64,000 bases of DNA from the NCBI RefSeq assembly GCF_001905825.1, contig NZ_LIVV01000001.1, positions 1,440,379-1,504,378 on the forward strand, written 5' to 3'. A program made the position numbers and the translations under genes. Under the pieces are notes generated by a model. That model ran no database searches. It saw nothing but the letters and a program-made list of their open reading frames with translations, and was not told the DNA's origin. Each line of letters starts with the position of its first letter. Positions within the stretch are counted from its first letter, which is position 1. This DNA is from Streptomyces sp. CB02009 (GTDB lineage Bacteria > Actinomycetota > Actinomycetes > Streptomycetales > Streptomycetaceae). Shown here one piece after another: positions 59,570 to 64,000 of this stretch.

Positions 59570-60432
59570 CCGCCCGCGAGAACCTCACGTATGTCTATGC
59601 CGTGGTGCCCGACACCTGGCGGGTGAGGACAGGACTCGAGGGCCTCCGCGGTGTGTCGGGCGCGGACGTGTCCCTCCTCGGCGAAGGCGAGCCCCCGGAG
59701 AGTGAAGGCCTCTCCCCTTCCCTCGCGTTCGTCATCAGCCGGGTGGCAGCGCACGAGTTCGACGAACGGACGCTGAAAGCCCGCTTCGAGGACCTGGACT
59801 GGCTGGAGGGCATCGCGCGCGCCCACCACGAGGTGGTGCAGGCGATCGCCCGTGAGGACACCGTCCTCCCGCTTCGGCTCGCGACCCTCTACCAGGACGA
59901 CGAACGCGCCCAAGAGGCACTGGCCGCCCAGCGGCAGGTCTTCGCCGAACGGATCGCCCTGCTCCGCGGGCGGAGCGAATGGGGCGTCAAGCTCTACATC
60001 GGCGCGGCCGAGCCGGCGAAGGACCACGGCGCCGACGGTGCCGGGAGCAGCAGCACGCTCAGCCCGGGCAAGGCGTACCTCCGTCGTCGCCGGGCCCAGC
60101 ACAGTGTCAGGGAGGACCACTACCGAAACGCCCAGGAGGCCGCGCAGCGCATCGACGCACTGGTCTCCCGGTTCCGTACGCACCGGGTACGCCATCCCGC
60201 GCAGCACGGTGAGTTGGCGGGGCCCGAGGAGAACGTCCTCAACGACGCCTACCTCGTCCCGGACGACCGGACCGACAGCTTCCGTGCCGCGCTCGCCGCG
60301 GTGGCGGCGGACCTCGACGGCGTACGCGTCGAAGTCACCGGTCCGTGGGCGCCGTACTCCTTCGCCATGCCACCGCCACCGCCGTCCGAGCCGAGCCGGG
60401 AAGCCGCCGCACGGGACGGACCGGTGCGATGA
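59566..60432 (+). CDS. gvpL: Gas vesicle protein GvpL (GvpF family)
   Basis: This 288-residue GvpF/L protein shares the family layout (LTYVYAVVPDTWRVRTGLEG, LPLRLATLYQDDERAQEAL, DAYLVPDDRTDSFRAALAAV) but is about 50 residues longer than the cluster's GvpF. It is an assembly component. ATG 59566 overlaps the gvpJ stop, and its TGA overlaps the gvpS ATG by 4 nt. Confidence 0.93.
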   Translation: MTARENLTYVYAVVPDTWRVRTGLEGLRGVSGADVSLLGEGEPPESEGLSPSLAFVISRVAAHEFDERTLKARFEDLDWLEGIARAHHEVVQAIAREDTVLPLRLATLYQDDERAQEALAAQRQVFAERIALLRGRSEWGVKLYIGAAEPAKDHGADGAGSSSTLSPGKAYLRRRRAQHSVREDHYRNAQEAAQRIDALVSRFRTHRVRHPAQHGELAGPEENVLNDAYLVPDDRTDSFRAALAAVAADLDGVRVEVTGPWAPYSFAMPPPPPSEPSREAAARDGPVR

Positions 60433-60644
60433 GCGACGCTCACCTCACCGAGCCGCTGCCCGGCCGCCAGGTGGCCCTCATCGACCTGCTCGACAGACTC
60501 CTGAGCGGCGGTGTGGTCCTCTCCGGGGACATCGTGATCTCGATCGCCGACATCGATCTGGTCCGTGTCTCCCTCCGCGCCCTGATCGTGTCCGTCGGTT
60601 CCGAGGCGGACCCGCTCGGGCCGTCCGCCCGGAGGCAGGCGTGA
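60429..60644 (+). CDS. gvpS: Gas vesicle protein GvpS (GvpA family)
   Basis: This 71-residue GvpA-family protein has the core ALIDLLDRLLSGGVVLSGDI then VISIADIDLVRVSLRALIVS and a short tail, close to canonical GvpA length. GvpS is a minor wall or nucleation component. ATG 60429 overlaps the gvpL stop and its TGA overlaps the gvpK GTG by 4 nt. Confidence 0.93.
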   Translation: MSDAHLTEPLPGRQVALIDLLDRLLSGGVVLSGDIVISIADIDLVRVSLRALIVSVGSEADPLGPSARRQA

Positions 60645-61069
60645 CCGGGGCCCGCCCGGCGCCCGGAGGGCGCGACGGCGTTCCGGCCACGCAGCCGCTG
60701 GACGGCATCGGCGCTGCCCTCGGCGACGCGTTCCGCCTCGTGCAGGCACCGCCGGCCGCCGCCGACGAACCGAGCCGCCCCGCGCGCAGGATCCGTACCG
60801 ACCGGGAGTCGGTCGAGGAGGACCTCCTCAAACTCGTGCTCACCGTCGTGGAACTCCTGCGTCAACTCATCGAGAGACAGGCGCTGCGACGCGTCGACAC
60901 CGGCGACCTCAGCGACGACCAGGAGGAGGAACTGGGCGCCACCCTCATGGCACTGCACGACGCGTTGAGTGACCTCTGCGCCGAGCACGGCTACACACTC
61001 CAGGACCTCAACCTCGATCTCGGCCCCCTGGGGCCCCTCCTCCCACCGGCCGACGGAGGGCCCGAATGA
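60641..61069 (+). CDS. gvpK: Gas vesicle protein GvpK
   Basis: This 142-residue protein has the GvpK signature ESVEEDLLKLVLTVVELLRQ then LIERQALRRVDTGDLSDDQE, with the late DLCAEHGYTLQDLNLDLGPL. GvpK is an accessory assembly factor. It starts at GTG 60641, overlapping the gvpS stop, and ends the rightward gvp operon; the next gene has its own ribosome site 110 nt later. Confidence 0.94.
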   Translation: MTGARPAPGGRDGVPATQPLDGIGAALGDAFRLVQAPPAAADEPSRPARRIRTDRESVEEDLLKLVLTVVELLRQLIERQALRRVDTGDLSDDQEEELGATLMALHDALSDLCAEHGYTLQDLNLDLGPLGPLLPPADGGPE

Positions 61070-61181
61070 CAGGACGGTGCAGGGCACCGGGACGATGTCA
61101 CGCCAGTCACCGTGGACATCGACCGGTCGCCCTCTCCACAGACGACTGCGCGCCGGCTCTACCCGGCCCGAGGAGGTCCAC

Positions 61182-62381
61182 GTGTCGCAGACTGCGGAGT
61201 CCGTGCACGCCCGCGCCAGGGAGGCGGTGTCCGCCCTGGAGGACCGGCTGTGGAACGTGAGCCTCGCGCTCCACCGTGAGCCGGAGACGGCCTACGAGGA
61301 GCACCGGGCGGCCCGGTTGTTGACGGGCGAGCTCGAACGGGACGGCTTCGAGTTGGAGCGCGGAGTGGCAGGCCTGCCGACCGCGTTCGTTGCCCGCACC
61401 GGGTCCGTGAGCGGGGGAGGGCCTTGCGTCGCCGTCCTGATGGAGTACGACGCGCTGCCGTCGCTGGGGCACGCGTGCGGCCACAATCTGATCGCGTCGG
61501 CGGGTCTCGGTGCGGCGCTCGCCGTGCGGGCCGCGCTCGGTGACTTCGAGGGGTCTCTGCTGGCGGTCGGAACGCCCGCCGAGGAGCGCGGCGGGGGCAA
61601 GGTCGCACAGGTGGCGGCAGGGCTGTTCGACGGTGTGGACGCGGCCCTGATGTTCCACCCGGGTGTCCACGACTGGACGTGGGCGCCGCTGACGGCCAGC
61701 GCGCAGGTCCGGGTGGGGTTCCACGGCCGTGCCGCACACCCGACCGGCAGCCCTACGGAGGGAATCGACGCGCTGGGGGCCCTGATCCAGCTCTTCAACA
61801 CGCTCGGCGTGCTGAGCAGGCGGCTGCCTGCGGGCTCGCACGTCCACGGCATCGTGACGGACGGCGGAAGGGCCACGAACGTCGTCCCCGCGTACGCGGA
61901 GGGCATGTTCGGGTTGCGCGGGGCGACCACGTCAGCGCTGGAGGACCTGGTGGACGAGCTGCGCTCCTGCGCGCGGGGCGTGGCGTCCGCCACCCGTACC
62001 GGGGTGGAGGTGGCCGACGTGGGAGGGCGGTACGAGCACTTCCGTGACAACGAGGTGCTGTCGGGCCTGTTCGCCGGACACCTCGGCCGGGCGGGCATCC
62101 GCTTGTCGGAGCCGGAGCCAGGTGTGTACCTGGGGTCGTCCGACTTCGGGAACGTCAGCACGCTGGTGCCCGGGACCCACCCCTGGGTCGCCATCATGGG
62201 CACGGAAGGTTCCGGCCACACGTACGAGTTCGCGGAGGCGGCGGCGGGGCCCCGGGCGCGGCGTGTGATGACTGCGGCGGCGGAGGCGCTGGCGTGTACG
62301 GCGATCGACGTGCTGCTGCGCTCGGATGTACGGGACCGGGCCTGGGCCCGTCTGAGGGCGAAGGCGGCCGAAGGGCTGTGA
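61182..62381 (+). CDS. M20 family amidohydrolase/peptidase
   Basis: This 399-residue metalloenzyme is of the AbgA/HipO-like M20 class. It contains VLMEYDALPSLGHACGHN (metal Asp/His region), GTPAEERGGGK with the catalytic Glu, MFHPGVHDWTWAPLTA and the late GTHPWVAIMGTEGSGHT. It should hydrolyse an N-acyl or p-aminobenzoyl-type amide. It starts at GTG 61182, 8 nt after GAGGAGG. It lies just downstream of the gas vesicle operon but probably works separately. Confidence 0.92.
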   Translation: MSQTAESVHARAREAVSALEDRLWNVSLALHREPETAYEEHRAARLLTGELERDGFELERGVAGLPTAFVARTGSVSGGGPCVAVLMEYDALPSLGHACGHNLIASAGLGAALAVRAALGDFEGSLLAVGTPAEERGGGKVAQVAAGLFDGVDAALMFHPGVHDWTWAPLTASAQVRVGFHGRAAHPTGSPTEGIDALGALIQLFNTLGVLSRRLPAGSHVHGIVTDGGRATNVVPAYAEGMFGLRGATTSALEDLVDELRSCARGVASATRTGVEVADVGGRYEHFRDNEVLSGLFAGHLGRAGIRLSEPEPGVYLGSSDFGNVSTLVPGTHPWVAIMGTEGSGHTYEFAEAAAGPRARRVMTAAAEALACTAIDVLLRSDVRDRAWARLRAKAAEGL

Positions 62382-62429
62382 CCGGCGCTGCTCCGCGCTG
62401 GGAGAGGCGGGCGCCGGTCCGCGGGCGGC

Positions 62430-64000
62430 TCAACCGAGCAGCCAGCGCCGCATCCACCCCGCGGCGGCACGGCGGAACAGCCGCCGGTTGTCGGCACGCC
62501 GGAAGTCGTGGCCCTCGTCGCCCAGCAGAAGGAGCTCCGCGGGCAGGCCCCGGGCCCGTGCGGCGCTCACGATCTGCTCGGACTCGCCGGGCGGTACGTT
62601 CGTGTCGTGCTCGCCGTGCACCGCGAGCAGCGGCACGCGCAGCTCGTCGACGCGGCTCATGGGCGACAGCGCACGCAGGAGCGCGCGGTCCCGCTCGGGA
62701 TGGCCGTACTTGTGAGCGGCGGACTCGGCGAGCCAGGGTTCGGTGCCGGCGAAGAACGTGGCGAAGTCCGACATCCCGCACACCGTGATTCCCGTGCGGA
62801 AGAGATGGGGGTGCCACACGAGCGAGGCCAGTGTGAGGTAGCCGCCGTACGAGTGCCCCATGACGGCCAGCCGCGTGGGATCGGCGAGGCCGGAGGCGAC
62901 CGCGTGGGTCGCGCAGTCGGCGACGTCGTCGATGGCCGCGAAGCGTCCTTCCCCCAGGTCGGCGTCGACGAAGGAGCGGCCCCATCCGGACGAGCCGCGC
63001 ACGTCGGGGGCGAAGACGTCCATGCCCTCGCCGAGCAGTTGCTGATAGAGCGGGTCGTAGACGGGGCGTTCCTGGTCCTCCGGGCCGCCGTGGAGGTGCA
63101 GGACGCATGGCGCGGGTTCACCGGGAGCCCGGCCGGGAGCCCGCCGGTACCAGCCGCCCAGGAGGAGCCCGTCGCGAGCCGTGGCACGCAGGGGGACGGG
63201 GCGTACGGGTGGGAGTCCCCGAGGCACGGAGGCGGCGTCACTCGCCGACCAGGGGGTACGTACGGGGGGCGCCGCGGCGGGCACCGACCACACTCCGGGG
63301 CGTCTCCGTGAACCCGAGAGTGCCACCAGCATGCCGTCCGGCCCCGCGGGCGTTACCCGGGTGACGACCTCGTGCTCCAACGTCACCTCGCGCGGCGTGG
63401 GCGCCTCGCTCCGTTCACCGGTGAGGGGAAGGGTCTCGAGCACGCTGGTGCCGCCGTCGTTCCAGACCAGGGCCGCTCGCCGATCGCCCTCGACGAGCGT
63501 GAGGAGTTCGAGGTCGGACGCGTCGCGAGCGATCACCACGGAGAGCTCCGTCCGCCGACCGGCGTCGTCGAGGTGGAGCGCCAGAAGTGCCGCGAACTCC
63601 CGTTCGTGGTTGCTGCGCAGCCACACCGTGCGTGCGTCGGGCGAGAAGCGGCCGATCCATGGGTCGCCGTCCGCGACGGGCAGGGCGCACGTCGGGGTCC
63701 GGTCCGCCGTACGTACGATCACGGCTTCGCGTCTGCCTCGGGGCCCGCGCCGCAGCAGGGCGAGCCGCCCGTCCTGGCTGATGTCGCACACACGCAGCGT
63801 CGCCGCCCCGGTCTCGTCGGCGATGAGCTCGGGCGCGGTCGTTCCGGTGGGATCGACGAGATACGCCGTGAGCCGGTCACGGGCCGGTACGGGCGCACGG
63901 GCGCTCGCTCCACCCGGACGGGGGCCGTCGAGGAGGGTCGCGTGCCCGTCGCGTTCCGTCCAGCCGGCGGGACGGTCCATGCCGGCGCGCGGGCCGGATC
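62430..64000 (-). CDS. S9 family prolyl oligopeptidase-type peptidase, cut by right edge
   Basis: At least 523 residues are in frame. An ATG at 63980 is possible, but no stop precedes it before the window edge and the family is usually longer, so the gene probably continues outside. The N-terminal part has propeller-like strands (VWLRSNHEREFAALLALHL). The C-terminal hydrolase has GWYRRAPGRAPGEPA, HLHGGPEDQERPV, VMGHSYGGYLTLASLVWHPH (nucleophile Ser) and a final GDEGHDFRRADN (His), with the acid in VHGEHDTNVPP. It should cleave oligopeptides; no signal peptide can be judged. Confidence 0.9.
   Translation of the reverse strand, partial: SGPRAGMDRPAGWTERDGHATLLDGPRPGGASARAPVPARDRLTAYLVDPTGTTAPELIADETGAATLRVCDISQDGRLALLRRGPRGRREAVIVRTADRTPTCALPVADGDPWIGRFSPDARTVWLRSNHEREFAALLALHLDDAGRRTELSVVIARDASDLELLTLVEGDRRAALVWNDGGTSVLETLPLTGERSEAPTPREVTLEHEVVTRVTPAGPDGMLVALSGSRRRPGVWSVPAAAPPVRTPWSASDAASVPRGLPPVRPVPLRATARDGLLLGGWYRRAPGRAPGEPAPCVLHLHGGPEDQERPVYDPLYQQLLGEGMDVFAPDVRGSSGWGRSFVDADLGEGRFAAIDDVADCATHAVASGLADPTRLAVMGHSYGGYLTLASLVWHPHLFRTGITVCGMSDFATFFAGTEPWLAESAAHKYGHPERDRALLRALSPMSRVDELRVPLLAVHGEHDTNVPPGESEQIVSAARARGLPAELLLLGDEGHDFRRADNRRLFRRAAAGWMRRWLLG

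Overview
This window looks like a chromosomal segment of a Streptomyces-type actinomycete. The DNA is very GC-rich with strong third-position GC bias, GTG and TTG starts are common, and many genes are joined by 4-nt stop/start overlaps. It carries Streptomyces hallmarks: a conservon (kinase, roadblock protein, DUF742 protein, GTPase and two P450s), a gas vesicle (gvp) cluster, DUF5133 and DUF5709 proteins, and many SpoIIE-type phosphatases, STAS proteins and a HATPase protein. No rRNA, tRNA, CRISPR array, prophage or complete insertion sequence was seen.

Layout. 1-7 kb: single genes, including a DUF805 membrane protein, an FKBP prolyl isomerase, HutD, a thioredoxin-fold protein, a Doc-like toxin/antitoxin pair and a large sigma-like membrane protein. 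7.0-11.9 kb: a tightly overlapping five-gene operon (FAD oxidoreductase, DUF1365, CFA/UfaA-type methyltransferase, DUF1295, hydrolase). Its first four genes have the same order as the M. tuberculosis genes upstream of sigK-rskA, and a SigK-like promoter (CCATCC-N15-CCGAAC) lies in front. 12.0-12.3 kb: a decayed vanX fragment. 12.5-18.0 kb: the conservon. 18.6-20.3 kb: a 47-aa protein with a second SigK-like promoter, then rskA and sigK. The SigK regulator and its probable target operon therefore flank the conservon on the same strand.

20.4-36 kb: mixed functions. These include a HATPase regulator, a His/Trp-rich secreted protein, an orphan solute-binding lipoprotein, an EEP-family hydrolase, two LysR regulators each divergent from a candidate target, a frameshifted gene relic, a double-VOC protein, an FUSC transporter, a methyltransferase and several hypotheticals. 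36.3-40.4 kb: a SpoIIE phosphatase, then a self-contained P450 system (ferredoxin, ferredoxin reductase, P450). 40.8-48.9 kb: a secreted lysyl oxidase, lipoproteins, an SRPBCC protein, a STAS gene coupled to a protein that reads like a bacterial RhoGDI fold, a DJ-1/PfpI protein, a cation/proton antiporter and a flavodoxin-like reductase. 49-54.8 kb: two SpoIIE phosphatases, a STAS protein, DUF5709, an F420-dependent oxidoreductase and a stabilization-type protein preceded by an octamer repeat. 54.9-61.1 kb: the gas vesicle cluster, with gvpO-A-F-G-J-L-S-K rightward and gvpY/gvpZ-like genes divergent. 61.2-64 kb: an M20 amidohydrolase and an S9 peptidase cut by the right edge.

The most notable points are the two SigK-like promoters, the split sigK locus, the RhoGDI-like protein coupled to STAS, the P450 lacking the ExxR arginine, and several relics (vanX, a Pro/Thr-rich protein, a CBS-domain start, a lipoprotein frameshift). 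All functions are read from sequence motifs recognised by eye; no database search was run.
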